Of a stretch of 64,000 nt of DNA, positions 43,431 to 52,682 are shown piece after piece. The stretch is from Streptomyces flaveolus. GTDB lineage: Bacteria > Actinomycetota > Actinomycetes > Streptomycetales > Streptomycetaceae. The stretch covers positions 372,001 to 436,000 of the forward strand of contig NZ_BMRV01000003.1 in NCBI RefSeq assembly GCF_014648815.1. Direction: 5' to 3'. The notes beneath the pieces are model-generated. The model made no database searches. It was not told the DNA's origin and saw only the letters and a list, made by a program, of their open reading frames with translations. Numbering within the stretch: position 1 is the first letter of the stretch; the number at the start of each line of letters is the position of its first letter. Position numbers and translations under genes: made by a program.

Positions 43431-45047
43431 TCACGACAGCCACGCGTCGTGGAACTGGAGGCCGGAGGCGGAGTCGAACACGACGCCGTGCACCCGCTGG
43501 GACAGCCCGAAGACGCTGGTCATCTCGAAGACCGGTATCTGGTAGGCCTGTTCGAGGACACGGCGCTGCGCGGTGGCCACGTGCGCGGCACGCCGCCCGG
43601 GGTCGGAGGCCGACGCCTGGGCGTCGAGTTCCCGCTCCAGCGTCGTGTCGTCGATGCGGGAGAGGTTCAGCAGCTTCGAGGAGAAGGCCGTCCGCAGGAT
43701 GTCCGGGTCGCTTCGGGTGCCGTTGCCCCAGGCGAGGTCGTAGTCGCCGGCCGCCCTGGCCTTCTGGTAGTCGGCGATCGACAGCACTCTGAGGGTCAGC
43801 CCGATGCCGGCCTTCCTCACCTGCTGCTGGATCAGTTCCAGCGCGGACTGGTTGGGGCCGAAGTTGGTACCGAGGATGACCTCGAGGTTCAGCTTCCGGC
43901 CGTCCTTGACGCGGATGCCGTCCGCGTCTGTTCGCCACCCCGCCGCGTCCAGCAGGGACGCGGCGCGGCCGGTGTCGTGGCGCAGCAGTGCCACGTTGTC
44001 CCGGTAGTCGTCGGTCGTGCTCGACAGCGAACTGGTCGCGGTCCGGTAGCTGGGGCTGAGGACCGTGGCGACGACCTCCTCGCGGTCGACGGCCGCCTGC
44101 AGCGCACGCCGCACGGCCACGTCCGCGCCGAGCGGACTCGCCGTGTTGGCGCTCAGCGCCACGGGCACCCCCGGATTGGCGCGGCTGACGACGGACACCC
44201 GCTGCGCCTTCAGACCCGCCTCGTCCTGCGGAGCCACCCCGGCGATCGCGTCGACCTGCCCCGACGTCAGACTGCCGGAACGCACGCCGGACTCGGGCAC
44301 GACCTGGAAGGTGATCCTGTCGAGGCGGGCCGCGCCGCGGCTGCGCCACAGCGTGGAACCCCACTGGTAGTCGTCGCGCCGGTCCAGCTCGACGGACTTG
44401 TCCGGTGTATAGCTCTTGAGCGTGAACGGGCCCGAGCCGATCACCGGCCCGGCGCACCGCTGCTCCGCTGCGCGCCGCAGCGTGGCCGGGCTCAGCAGCC
44501 CCAGGGTAGGCGTCGACGTGGCCTGGAGGAACTGGGCGTTGGGCCTGTTGAAGACCACCCGGACGGTGTGCGCGTCGACGACCTCGGTGTGCCGGTAGCC
44601 CTGGAGGTAGCCGGACCCGAGCATCGAGCGGGCGCCGAGAGCGGCGACGGCGTCCAGGTTCTTTCTGACCGCTTCCGCGTCCACGGGCGTCCCGTCGCTG
44701 AAGGTGGCGCCCGAACGCAGGTGGAACGTGAACCGCGAGGCGTCCTCGGCGACCTCCCAGGAGGTGGCGAGCCAGGGCACGATCTTCCCGGTCCTCGGGT
44801 CCTGGTCGGTGAGCGAGTCGACCACGCCGCGGATCGCGTACATGGCGTCGTTGGTGACCGCCTGGTGCGGATCGACGCAGGTCGGATCGGAGGACAACGC
44901 GAAGGTGAGCTCCCCGCCGGAGCGCGCCTTCGCCGAGCCGCCGGCGGATCCGTCGGCCGAGCAGGCCGTCAGCGGCAGGGTGAGGGAGACGATCACGGCG
45001 ATCGCGGTGGCGGCTCTGCGGCCGGCGGATCCGGGCTGGCGGGGCAT
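43431..45047 (-). CDS. family 5 ABC substrate-binding lipoprotein
   Basis: A 538-residue periplasmic-type binding protein (DppA/OppA/NikA family). The signal peptide ends in a L-T-A-C lipobox near residue 29. The GGELTFALSSDPTCVDPH block opens the mature domain, and the F-SDGTPVDAEAVRKNLDA block is the family signature. It is first in the four-gene importer operon. The cargo could be a peptide, nickel or a siderophore-like ligand. The first regulator of the PKS cluster ends 91 bp upstream of its own start on the same strand. Confidence 0.92.
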   Translation of the reverse strand: MPRQPGSAGRRAATAIAVIVSLTLPLTACSADGSAGGSAKARSGGELTFALSSDPTCVDPHQAVTNDAMYAIRGVVDSLTDQDPRTGKIVPWLATSWEVAEDASRFTFHLRSGATFSDGTPVDAEAVRKNLDAVAALGARSMLGSGYLQGYRHTEVVDAHTVRVVFNRPNAQFLQATSTPTLGLLSPATLRRAAEQRCAGPVIGSGPFTLKSYTPDKSVELDRRDDYQWGSTLWRSRGAARLDRITFQVVPESGVRSGSLTSGQVDAIAGVAPQDEAGLKAQRVSVVSRANPGVPVALSANTASPLGADVAVRRALQAAVDREEVVATVLSPSYRTATSSLSSTTDDYRDNVALLRHDTGRAASLLDAAGWRTDADGIRVKDGRKLNLEVILGTNFGPNQSALELIQQQVRKAGIGLTLRVLSIADYQKARAAGDYDLAWGNGTRSDPDILRTAFSSKLLNLSRIDDTTLERELDAQASASDPGRRAAHVATAQRRVLEQAYQIPVFEMTSVFGLSQRVHGVVFDSASGLQFHDAWLS

Positions 45048-45138
45048 GGGACGTCAACTCCAGTCGTGGAAAAGGAAGAACGAACGGGGAGAGAGGGGTG
45101 AGGCGGGTCGACAGGTGATGGCCCGGGCGCGAGGCGGA

Positions 45139-45825
45139 TCAGGCACGGCCGAACCGGAAGCCGACGCCGCGTACGGTCAGGATCCAGTCCGGAGCGCCCA
45201 ACTTGGCTCGGAGGGCGCTGACATGGGTGTCGATGGTGCGGCTCGCCCGCGCGTCCGGGGTGGAGCCGCTGGGGTAGCCCCACAGGTCCGTCATCAAACG
45301 GGTTCGCGAGTGCACGGTGTGCGGGTCGGCGGCCAGGCGGTGCAGCAGGTCGAACTCCTTGCGGGTGAGGTTGACGAGCCGGCCGTTGAGCCGGACCTCC
45401 CGGGTCAGCGGGTCGATGCAGAGCGAACCCCGGGCCAGCGGGTCCGTCGACGGACGCGGTGCGGCCTGCGCGGGGTGCGAACGGCGCAGCACCGCCTCGA
45501 TGCGGGCGACGAGTTCCCGCAGCCCGAACGGCTTCGCCAGGCAGTCGTCGGCCCCGGCCTGAAGGCACAGGACACGGTCGAGTCCGTGGTCGCCCGAGGC
45601 GAACGCGATCAGCGGAACGTCGCTCGTGGCGCGAACGGCACGGCACACCTCCAGCCCGTCGATGTCCGGTAACCGCAGATCGAGCAGAAGCAGATCGAAC
45701 TTGTCGTGTATTTCCAGGGCCTCGGCTCCCGTCACGCATTCCTGAGCATCAAAACCATGGCGCTGCAGTTCGGCGCTGAGAAAAGAGCTTTCGGCCGCAT
45801 CGGAATCGACCACCAATGCACGCAT
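45139..45825 (-). CDS. atypical OmpR-type cluster regulator with a TTA codon (JadR1/LndI/Aur1P-like)
   Basis: A 228-residue response regulator starting at ATG 45825 (GGGGGA upstream; ATG 45843 has no site). Receiver: D49 and K98 are present, but one of the usual N-terminal acidic pair is Ser (D7-S8) and the usual Thr/Ser near 76 is Ala, so phosphorylation control is doubtful. The C-terminal winged helix ends R-T-I-D-THVSALR-KLG-VRGVGFRFG. No histidine kinase is adjacent. L52 is TTA (45670-45672), giving probable bldA dependence. It is divergent from the PKS core operon, the position of LndI, JadR1 and Aur1P in angucycline clusters, so it is probably the pathway activator. Confidence 0.9.
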   Translation of the reverse strand: MRALVVDSDAAESSFLSAELQRHGFDAQECVTGAEALEIHDKFDLLLLDLRLPDIDGLEVCRAVRATSDVPLIAFASGDHGLDRVLCLQAGADDCLAKPFGLRELVARIEAVLRRSHPAQAAPRPSTDPLARGSLCIDPLTREVRLNGRLVNLTRKEFDLLHRLAADPHTVHSRTRLMTDLWGYPSGSTPDARASRTIDTHVSALRAKLGAPDWILTVRGVGFRFGRA

Positions 45826-46286
45826 CAGATCCCCCGGTTCCATGTCGCAGCCGTGCGACCGATGCAGCCTGACCGAATCTGCAGAGTCGCTACAACCCCG
45901 GACCTGGATAATTCACAAGCCTGTAAAAGGCGTTGGGGAGCGACATCGGCGGCGCTCCGTCACCCATGTGGGTACGTGCGGCGAGGTTAGGGAGGCGGAG
46001 CGTGATCCGGCAGTGACCTGAGTCACACGGCGCGCCGGTCCCGGCCGCCGACTGCGCCCGGATCCGCAGATTTGTACTTCCTCTGACATTCGCTTGTCGA
46101 ATTCCTTGCAGAATGCGTCTCGTTGACGATTGCCTGACAGGTCCTTTTGTGGGTCCTGCACCTTCCCGGGTTGAAATCGCACACGGCCGCCGCCGACGAT
46201 ATTTGCGGTTGCTCCAGGCCGCCGAACGAAAACGCGGCGAGGGCCCGTCGGACCGGCAATCACCGCCACATCACCGGGAGAGCTGA
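45826..46286. promoter_or_regulatory. divergent promoter region of the PKS core operon
   Basis: 461 bp with a noticeably lower GC content than its surroundings separate the regulator from the first core gene. It holds an ATTCG-5 nt-CGAAT dyad (46088-46102), a tandem ATTC-x-CTTG repeat (46088-46096 and 46101-46108), the decamer GCTTGTCGAA (46092-46101) that recurs upstream of the second regulator, and ATTCACAA (45911-45918) that recurs at 60381-60388. OmpR-type regulators bind tandem direct repeats, so 46080-46120 is the best operator candidate. No certain -10/-35 pair stands out. Confidence 0.55.
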
Positions 46287-47762
46287 ATGGACGCTTCGGT
46301 CGTCATTGTGGGAGCAGGCCCGGCCGGCCTGATGCTCGCCGGAGAACTGCGCCTGGCCGGAACAGCCGTCGTCGTCATCGAGCGGCTGACGCGACGCACC
46401 GGTGAGTCCCGCGGACTCGGCCTCACGATCCGCACGATGGAGACGTTCGACCAGCGAGGGCTGTTGCCCCGCTTCGGCCGTCCGGTCACCAGCACGCAGG
46501 GGCACTTCGGCGGCATCCCGCTCGACTTCAGCGTCCTGGACGGCGCGCACAAGGCCGCCAGAACCGTCCCGCAGTCCCGCACCGAGACCGTACTGGAGGC
46601 CTGGGCACGCGGGTTGGGCGCCGACATCCGGCGCGGACACACCTTCCGCGACGTGGAGGAGGACGCGGATGGGGTGACAGTGCACGTCGACGGCCCGGCC
46701 GGCCGGCACGCGCTGCGGGCCCGGTACCTCGTCGGCGCCGACGGCGGACGCAGCCGCGTACGCAAGGCGGCCGGCTTCGACTTCCCGGGGACGGCGGCGA
46801 CCACGGAACTGCTCCTCGCCGACATCCGAGGCGTCGACGTGGCATCCCGGGCGACCGGGGAGCTGCTCTCCGACGGCATGATCATGTCCGCTCCGCTCGG
46901 CGACGGAGTCCACCGCGTGATCGTCGGGGAACGCGGCACCCCGCCGCGCCGCCGCGACGGGCCACCCCGCTTCGAGGAGGTCGCCGACACCTACAAACGC
47001 CTCACCGGCGACGACATCGCCCACGCCGAGCCCGTCTGGGTCAGCGCCTTCACCGACGCAGCCCGGCAGGTGACCGAGTACCGGCGCGGCCGGGTGCTGC
47101 TCACCGGGGACGCCGCACACATCCACCTGCCGGCCGGCGGCCAGGGCATGAACACCGGCATCCAGGACTCCGTGAACCTCGGCTGGAAACTGGCCGCCGT
47201 CCTGCACGGCCGCGCCCCGGCGCAGCTGCTCGACACCTACCACGGCGAACGGCACCCCGTGGGGCGGAACCTGCTCGCCAACACACAGGCGCAGAGCCTG
47301 CTGATCCTCGGTGGCGCCGAGGTCCAGCCACTGCGCGACGTACTCACCGAACTGGTCTCCTACGAACAGGTGGCCCGCCATCTCGCCGCCAAGGTGAGCG
47401 GCATCGAGATCCGCTACGACGTCGGCGCCGGACAGCACCCGCTGCTCGGCGCCCGGCTGCCCGCCGTACCCGTGACCGTCCGGGAACGCCCCTCCACCAG
47501 CGCCGCACTGCTGCGCCACGGCCGCGGCGTGCTGCTCGACCTCGACGACAACCCGTGGCTGCGCCGCCGTGCCGCCCCCTGGCGCGACCGCGTCGACATC
47601 GTCACGGCCCGCCCCACGGGCGACGTCCCGCACGACAGCTCCGCGGTGCTGCTGCGCCCGGACGGCTACGTGGCGTGGGCCGCGCCCGGCAGCCACGACG
47701 ACCTGCCCACCGCCCTGGCCCGCTGGTTCGGGCCGCACCGCACCGGTTCCCAAGAGAGGTAA
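46287..47762 (+). CDS. angucycline FAD-dependent oxygenase, E type (PgaE/LanE/UrdE-like)
   Basis: A 491-residue class A aromatic hydroxylase. The FAD/NAD(P)H motifs are in order: [16 protein letters not shown] (GxGxxG), [12 protein letters not shown] (DG) and [18 protein letters not shown] (GD). The C-terminal ~100 residues form the small thioredoxin-like domain of the full-length subgroup. By homology to PgaE, LanE and JadH it would hydroxylate the angucyclinone at C-12 (and C-12b in some systems). It is the first gene of a nine-gene core; its TAA lies inside the ribosome site of the cyclase gene. Confidence 0.9.
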   Translation: MDASVVIVGAGPAGLMLAGELRLAGTAVVVIERLTRRTGESRGLGLTIRTMETFDQRGLLPRFGRPVTSTQGHFGGIPLDFSVLDGAHKAARTVPQSRTETVLEAWARGLGADIRRGHTFRDVEEDADGVTVHVDGPAGRHALRARYLVGADGGRSRVRKAAGFDFPGTAATTELLLADIRGVDVASRATGELLSDGMIMSAPLGDGVHRVIVGERGTPPRRRDGPPRFEEVADTYKRLTGDDIAHAEPVWVSAFTDAARQVTEYRRGRVLLTGDAAHIHLPAGGQGMNTGIQDSVNLGWKLAAVLHGRAPAQLLDTYHGERHPVGRNLLANTQAQSLLILGGAEVQPLRDVLTELVSYEQVARHLAAKVSGIEIRYDVGAGQHPLLGARLPAVPVTVRERPSTSAALLRHGRGVLLDLDDNPWLRRRAAPWRDRVDIVTARPTGDVPHDSSAVLLRPDGYVAWAAPGSHDDLPTALARWFGPHRTGSQER

Positions 47763-47764
47763 CG

Positions 47765-48091
47765 ATGCACAGCACCCTGATCGTCGCCCGGCTCCAGCCC
47801 GGCTCCGACGACGAAGTCGCCCGCCTCTTCGGCGCGTTCGACACCACGGAGATGCCCCACCTCATGGGCACCCGAAGGCGCCAGCTCTTCGCCTACCGCG
47901 GCCTCTACTTCCATCTGCAGGACTTCGACGACGCCGACGGAGGCGAGCGCATCGAGGACGCCAAGACCGACCCGCGCTTCGTCGCCATCAGCGACGACCT
48001 CAAGCCGCACATCGAGGCCTACGACCCCGCCACCTGGCGCTCGCCCGCCGACGCCATGGCCCGCCGCTTCTACCACTGGAACGCCCGGTGA
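47765..48091 (+). CDS. TcmI-type polyketide cyclase, F type
   Basis: A 108-residue ferredoxin-like cyclase (TcmI/JadI/PgaF/LndF family) that closes the later rings of the aromatic scaffold and in angucycline systems helps set the angular fold. Family features are the N-terminal [11 protein letters not shown] strand, [23 protein letters not shown] and a terminal F-Y-HW block. GAGAGGTAACG precedes the ATG. Its stop overlaps the KS-alpha start by 4 bp. Confidence 0.92.
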   Translation: MHSTLIVARLQPGSDDEVARLFGAFDTTEMPHLMGTRRRQLFAYRGLYFHLQDFDDADGGERIEDAKTDPRFVAISDDLKPHIEAYDPATWRSPADAMARRFYHWNAR

Positions 48092-49368
48092 CCCGCTCCG
48101 CCGGCCACAGGGTCGTGATCACCGGCATCGGTGTGACCGCCCCCGGCTCGCTCGGCACCAAGAACTTCTGGCAACTCCTCACCGACGGTCGCACCGCGAC
48201 GCGCCGCATCTCCTTCTTCGACCCCTCCCCGTTCCGCTCCCAGATCGCCGCCGAGGTCGACTTCGACGCGGAACTCGCCGGGCTGACCCCGCACGAGATC
48301 CGCCGCACCGACCGCGCCGCCCAGTTCGCGATCGTCACCGCCCGCGAGGCCGTCCAGGACAGCGGACTCGACCTCGACGCCCTCGACCCGGCCAGGACCG
48401 GGGTCACCATCGGCAGCGCCGTCGGCGCGACCACCGGACTCGATCAGGAGTACCGCACGGTCAGCGACGGCGGACGCCTCGACGTGGTGGACGACGCCTA
48501 TGCGGTACCTCATCTGTACAACTTCCTCGTCCCCAGCTCCTTCGCCACCGAGGTCGCCTGGGCGGTGGGCGCCGAAGGACCCAGCACCGTCGTCTCCACC
48601 GGCTGCACCTCCGGCCTCGACGCCATCGGCTACGCCACCGAGGTCATCCGCGACGGACTCGCCGACGTCATGGTGGCCGGCGCCACCGACGCCCCCGTCT
48701 CGCCGATCACCGTCGCCTGCTTCGACGCCATCAAAGCGACGACCGCCCGCAACGACGACCCCGAACACGCCTCACGCCCCTTCGACGCCAGCCGCAACGG
48801 CTTCGTGCTCGGCGAGGGCTGCGCCGTCTTCGTCCTGGAACGGCTCGACCACGCCCGCGCCCGGGGCGCCCACGTCTACGCCGAGATCGCCGGCTACGCG
48901 ACTCGCTCCAACGCCTTCCACATGACCGGACTGCGGCCCGACGGCCGGGAGATGGCCGAGGCCATCCGCGTCGCCCTCGACGAGGCCCGCCTCAACCCGC
49001 AGGACATCGACTACATCAACGCCCACGGCTCCGGCACCAAGCAGAACGACCGGCACGAGACCGCGGCCTTCAAGGCGAGCCTCGGCGAGCACGCCTACCG
49101 CACCCCCATCAGCTCCATCAAGTCGATGGTCGGACACTCGCTCGGCGCCATCGGCTCGATCGAGATCGCCGCGTCCGCTCTCGCCATGGAACACCACGTC
49201 GTGCCGCCGACCGCCAACCTGCACACCCCCGACCCGGAGTGCGATCTGGACTACGTCCCCCTGACCGCCCGCGACCAGCTGACCGACGCGGTCCTGTCCG
49301 TGGGCAGCGGCTTCGGCGGCTTCCAGAGCGCCGTCGTGCTCGCCCGGCCCGAACGGAGCGCTCGATGA
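48088..49368 (+). CDS. type II PKS ketosynthase alpha
   Basis: A 426-residue KS-alpha that builds the poly-beta-ketone by decarboxylative Claisen condensation. The catalytic residues are C173 in [11 protein letters not shown]313 in [12 protein letters not shown]345 and H350 in SIKSMVGHS. Start is GTG 48088, overlapping the cyclase stop. Together with the CLF and ACP it forms the minimal PKS. Length and motifs are canonical; the chain length (a decaketide if angucycline) is set with the CLF and is inferred. Confidence 0.97.
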   Translation: MTRSAGHRVVITGIGVTAPGSLGTKNFWQLLTDGRTATRRISFFDPSPFRSQIAAEVDFDAELAGLTPHEIRRTDRAAQFAIVTAREAVQDSGLDLDALDPARTGVTIGSAVGATTGLDQEYRTVSDGGRLDVVDDAYAVPHLYNFLVPSSFATEVAWAVGAEGPSTVVSTGCTSGLDAIGYATEVIRDGLADVMVAGATDAPVSPITVACFDAIKATTARNDDPEHASRPFDASRNGFVLGEGCAVFVLERLDHARARGAHVYAEIAGYATRSNAFHMTGLRPDGREMAEAIRVALDEARLNPQDIDYINAHGSGTKQNDRHETAAFKASLGEHAYRTPISSIKSMVGHSLGAIGSIEIAASALAMEHHVVPPTANLHTPDPECDLDYVPLTARDQLTDAVLSVGSGFGGFQSAVVLARPERSAR

Positions 49369-50585
49369 GCGTACGCACCGTGGTGACCGGCCTCGGCGTC
49401 GCGGCACCCAACGGCCTCGGCCTCGACGAGTACTGGCGCAACACGCTGGCCGGACACAGCGCCATCGGACAGGTCACCCGCTTCGACGCCTCGTCCTACC
49501 CTTCCCGGCTCGCCGGCGAGATCAGCGGCTTCCAGGCGGCCGACCACCTGCCGAGCCGGCTGCTGCCCCAGACCGACCGCATGACCCGCATCGCGCTGGT
49601 GAGCGCCGACTGGGCCCTCGCCGACGCCGAAGTGAACCCCGCAGACCTCCCCGACTACGCCGCCGGAGTCATCACGGCGAGCCACTCGGGCGGCTTCGAG
49701 TTCGGCCAGCACGAGCTGCAGGCACTCTGGAGCAAGGGCGGCCAGTACGTCTCCGCATACCAGTCCTTCGCCTGGTTCTACGCCGTCAACAGCGGCCAGA
49801 TCTCCATCCGCAACGGCCTGCGCGGCCCCAGCAGCGTCGTCGTCAGCGACCAGGCGGGCGGCCTCGACGCCGTGGCCCAGGCACGCCGCCAGATCCGCAA
49901 GGGCACCTCACTGGTGGTCTCCGGGGCCGTCGACGCATCCATCTGCTCCTGGGGCTGGGTGGCGCAGCAGGCCGGCGGCCGGCTCACCACCCGCCACGAC
50001 GCCGAGCGCGCCTACGTGCCCTTCGACGCGGAAGCGAGCGGACACGTGCCCGGCGAGGGCGGGGCACTGCTCGTCGTGGAGGACGCCGAGCACGCCCGCC
50101 GCCGCGGCGCCCCACGGATCTACGGCGAGATCGCCGGACACGCCGCGACGATGGACCCGAGGCCGGGCAGCGACCGCCCCTCAGGTCTGCGCCGCGCCGT
50201 CGAACTGGCCCTGGAGGACGCGGACGCGGAACCGGGCGAGATCGACGTCGTCTTCGCCGACGCGGCCGCCGTACCCGAACTCGACCGCGTCGAGGCACAG
50301 GCCCTGGCCGACGTGTTCGGTCCGCGCGGCGTCCCGGTCACCGCGCCCAAGACGATGACCGGCCGGCTCTACTCGGGTGCCGCGCCGCTCGACCTGGCCG
50401 CCGCGCTGCTCGCCCTGCGCGACGGCGTCATCCCGCCCACTGTCGCCAGCCGTCCCGCCGACGACTACGCCCTCGACCTCGTGACCGGCGCCCCGCGCCC
50501 CGCGCCACTGCGCACCGCCCTCGTCCTGGCCCGCGGCCAGGGGGGCTTCAACTCCGCGCTGGTCGTCCGCGCGGCCACCCGCTGA
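49365..50585 (+). CDS. type II PKS chain-length factor (ketosynthase beta)
   Basis: A 406-residue KS-beta. The active-site Cys is replaced by Q163 in S-D-Q-AGGLDA, the diagnostic Gln that primes by malonyl decarboxylation. It pairs with the KS-alpha to shape the tunnel that limits polyketide length. The ATGA overlap with KS-alpha gives equal translation of both subunits. Confidence 0.97.
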   Translation: MSVRTVVTGLGVAAPNGLGLDEYWRNTLAGHSAIGQVTRFDASSYPSRLAGEISGFQAADHLPSRLLPQTDRMTRIALVSADWALADAEVNPADLPDYAAGVITASHSGGFEFGQHELQALWSKGGQYVSAYQSFAWFYAVNSGQISIRNGLRGPSSVVVSDQAGGLDAVAQARRQIRKGTSLVVSGAVDASICSWGWVAQQAGGRLTTRHDAERAYVPFDAEASGHVPGEGGALLVVEDAEHARRRGAPRIYGEIAGHAATMDPRPGSDRPSGLRRAVELALEDADAEPGEIDVVFADAAAVPELDRVEAQALADVFGPRGVPVTAPKTMTGRLYSGAAPLDLAAALLALRDGVIPPTVASRPADDYALDLVTGAPRPAPLRTALVLARGQGGFNSALVVRAATR

Positions 50586-50628
50586 CACCCGTGGCTCCAC
50601 CCACACCCCACCCCGGAAAGGCTCAGCC

Positions 50629-50910
50629 ATGTCCTTCTCCCCGCCCACCCCGTTCACCCTCGACGACCTGCGGCGCATCCTGCGCGAGGCGGCCGGCGCC
50701 GACGAGGCGGTCGACCTCGACGGCGACATCCTCGGCACCGAGTTCGAGGCGCTCGGCTACGAGTCGCTGGCCCTCCTGGAGACCGGCGGCCGCATCGAGC
50801 GCGAGTACGGCATCACCCTCGACGACGACACGCTCGCCGAGGCCCGCACCCCCGGCGAACTGGTCGACGCGGTCAACGCCCGCCTGATCGCCGCCGCCCA
50901 GGCCGCCTGA
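50629..50910 (+). CDS. type II PKS acyl carrier protein
   Basis: A 93-residue ACP that carries the growing chain on phosphopantetheine attached to S46 in LGYESLALLE (E-S-L instead of the usual D-S-L). Helix II acidic residues follow, as expected for KS docking. GGAAAGG precedes the ATG. The Sfp-type PPTase encoded at 39138 is the nearest enzyme that could activate it. Confidence 0.97.
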   Translation: MSFSPPTPFTLDDLRRILREAAGADEAVDLDGDILGTEFEALGYESLALLETGGRIEREYGITLDDDTLAEARTPGELVDAVNARLIAAAQAA

Positions 50911-50921
50911 GGGAGACCAGC

Positions 50922-51713
50922 ATGACCGAAGGGACGACCACACCGCGCGTCGCGCTGGTGACCGGGGCGACCAGCGGCATCGGCCTCGCCGTCGCACGGC
51001 TGCTCGGCACCCAGGGCCACCGGGTGTTCATCGGCGCACGCAATGCCGACAACGTGACCGCCACCGTCAAGGAACTGCGCGAAGAGGGACTCGACGTCGG
51101 CGGCTCCGTCCTCGACGTACGCTCGCCCGACGACGTACGGGACTTCGTCCGTGCCGCGGTCGACCGCTACGGGCCCGTCGACGTCCTCGTCAACAACGCG
51201 GGCCGCAGCGGGGGAGGGGTCACCGCCGACCTCGCCGACGAACTGTGGGACGACGTCATCGACACCAACCTCACCAGTGTCTTCCGCGTCACCCGCGAAG
51301 TGCTCAACGCCGGCGGTCTGCGCACCAAGGACCGCGGCCGCATCATCAATATCGCCTCCACCGCCGGGAAACAGGGCGTCGTCCTCGGAGCCCCGTACTC
51401 GGCCTCCAAGCACGGCGTCGTCGGCTTCACCAAGGCACTCGGCAACGAACTGGCCCCCACCGGCATCACCGTCAACGCCGTATGCCCCGGCTACGTCGAG
51501 ACACCGATGGCCCAGCGCGTGCGCCAGGGCTACGCCACCGCCTACGAGACGACCGAGGACGCCATCCTGACCAAGTTCCAGGCCAAGATCCCGCTCGGCC
51601 GCTACTCGACCCCCGAGGAGGTGGCCGGCCTCGTCGGCTACCTCGCCTCGGACACCGCGGCCTCCATCACCGCGCAGGCACTCAACGTCTGCGGCGGCCT
51701 CGGCAACTTCTAG
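50922..51713 (+). CDS. polyketide C-9 ketoreductase (ActIII type), D type
   Basis: A 263-residue short-chain reductase with VTGATSGIG (13-21), LVNNAG, and the catalytic S146, Y159 and K163. This group reduces the C-9 ketone of the nascent chain, fixing the first C7-C12 ring. It lies 11 bp after the ACP and 28 bp before the aromatase/cyclase. The C-terminal ITAQALNVCGGLGNF is typical of ActIII homologues. Confidence 0.95.
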   Translation: MTEGTTTPRVALVTGATSGIGLAVARLLGTQGHRVFIGARNADNVTATVKELREEGLDVGGSVLDVRSPDDVRDFVRAAVDRYGPVDVLVNNAGRSGGGVTADLADELWDDVIDTNLTSVFRVTREVLNAGGLRTKDRGRIINIASTAGKQGVVLGAPYSASKHGVVGFTKALGNELAPTGITVNAVCPGYVETPMAQRVRQGYATAYETTEDAILTKFQAKIPLGRYSTPEEVAGLVGYLASDTAASITAQALNVCGGLGNF

Positions 51714-51741
51714 ACCCCGCACACCCGAAAGGAGCTCAGCC

Positions 51742-52680
51742 ATGACCGTACGAGAGGTCGAGCACGACATCACGGTGCGGGCGGCCGCAGCCGACGTGTA
51801 CCGGCTGCTGGCCGAGGTGGAGAACTGGCCCCGCCTCTTTCCGCCGTCCGTCTACGTCGACTACCTGGAACGCGACGGGGACGAGGAGCGGATCCGTATC
51901 TGGGCCACCGCCAACGGCGAGGCCAAGAACTGGACCTCCCGTCGCGTCCTCGACCCCGAGGCCCTGCGCATCCGCTTCTGGCAGGAGGTCTCCGCACCAC
52001 CGGTCGCCGAGATGACCGGCACCTGGATCATCGAACCCGTAGCCGCCGAGGAGACTCGCGTACGCCTGCTGCACACCTACCGTGCCATCGACGACGACCC
52101 CGAGTCCCTCGCCTGGATCGACGCGGCCGTCGACCGCAACAGCCGGGCCGAACTGCCCGCGCTGAAGGGCAACCTGGAACTCACCGCGCAGGCCGGCGAG
52201 CTCACCCTCTCCTTCGAGGACAGCGTTCGCGTCGCGGGTTCCGCCAAGGACGTGTTCGACTTCCTCAACGAGGCCGACCGGTGGACCGAGCGGCTGCCCC
52301 ACGTCGCCTCCGTCGAATTCACCGAGGACACCCCGGGGCTGCAGACCCTGCGCATGGACACCCGCACCAAGGACGGCTCGACCCACACCACCGAATCCGT
52401 GCGGGTGTCCTTCCCCCATCACAGGATCGCCTACAAGCAGACCACGCTGCCCGCGCTGCTCACCCTGCACACCGGCTACTGGCAGCTCGACGAGGGGCCC
52501 GACGGCGTCACCACCGCCACGTCCCAGCACACGGTCGTCCTGAACCCCGACGCCATCACCCAGGTGCTCGGCGACGGCGCAGGCGTCCCAGAGGCCCGGG
52601 CCTTCATCCGGGAAGCCCTCGGCGGGAACAGCCGCGCGACCCTCGGCCACGCCAAGCGGTACGCGGAAGCGCGGCGCTGA
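51742..52680 (+). CDS. didomain aromatase/cyclase, L type
   Basis: A 312-residue protein of two SRPBCC/Bet-v-1-like halves (about 1-150 and 155-305). The N-terminal half has the VREVEHDITVRAAAADVYRL strand-helix of polyketide aromatases. Didomain enzymes of this kind (LndL/UrdL/JadD-like) dehydrate and aromatise the first ring of C-9-reduced chains, consistent with the ketoreductase next to it. It starts behind GAAAGGAG. Confidence 0.94.
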   Translation: MTVREVEHDITVRAAAADVYRLLAEVENWPRLFPPSVYVDYLERDGDEERIRIWATANGEAKNWTSRRVLDPEALRIRFWQEVSAPPVAEMTGTWIIEPVAAEETRVRLLHTYRAIDDDPESLAWIDAAVDRNSRAELPALKGNLELTAQAGELTLSFEDSVRVAGSAKDVFDFLNEADRWTERLPHVASVEFTEDTPGLQTLRMDTRTKDGSTHTTESVRVSFPHHRIAYKQTTLPALLTLHTGYWQLDEGPDGVTTATSQHTVVLNPDAITQVLGDGAGVPEARAFIREALGGNSRATLGHAKRYAEARR

Positions 52681-52682
52681 CC

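Noticed and set aside
42445..45057. An 870-codon minus-strand frame spanning the binding protein and first permease
   Set aside because: Only its last ~318 codons (the DppB-type permease) are real; the rest is an out-of-frame reading of the binding-protein gene.
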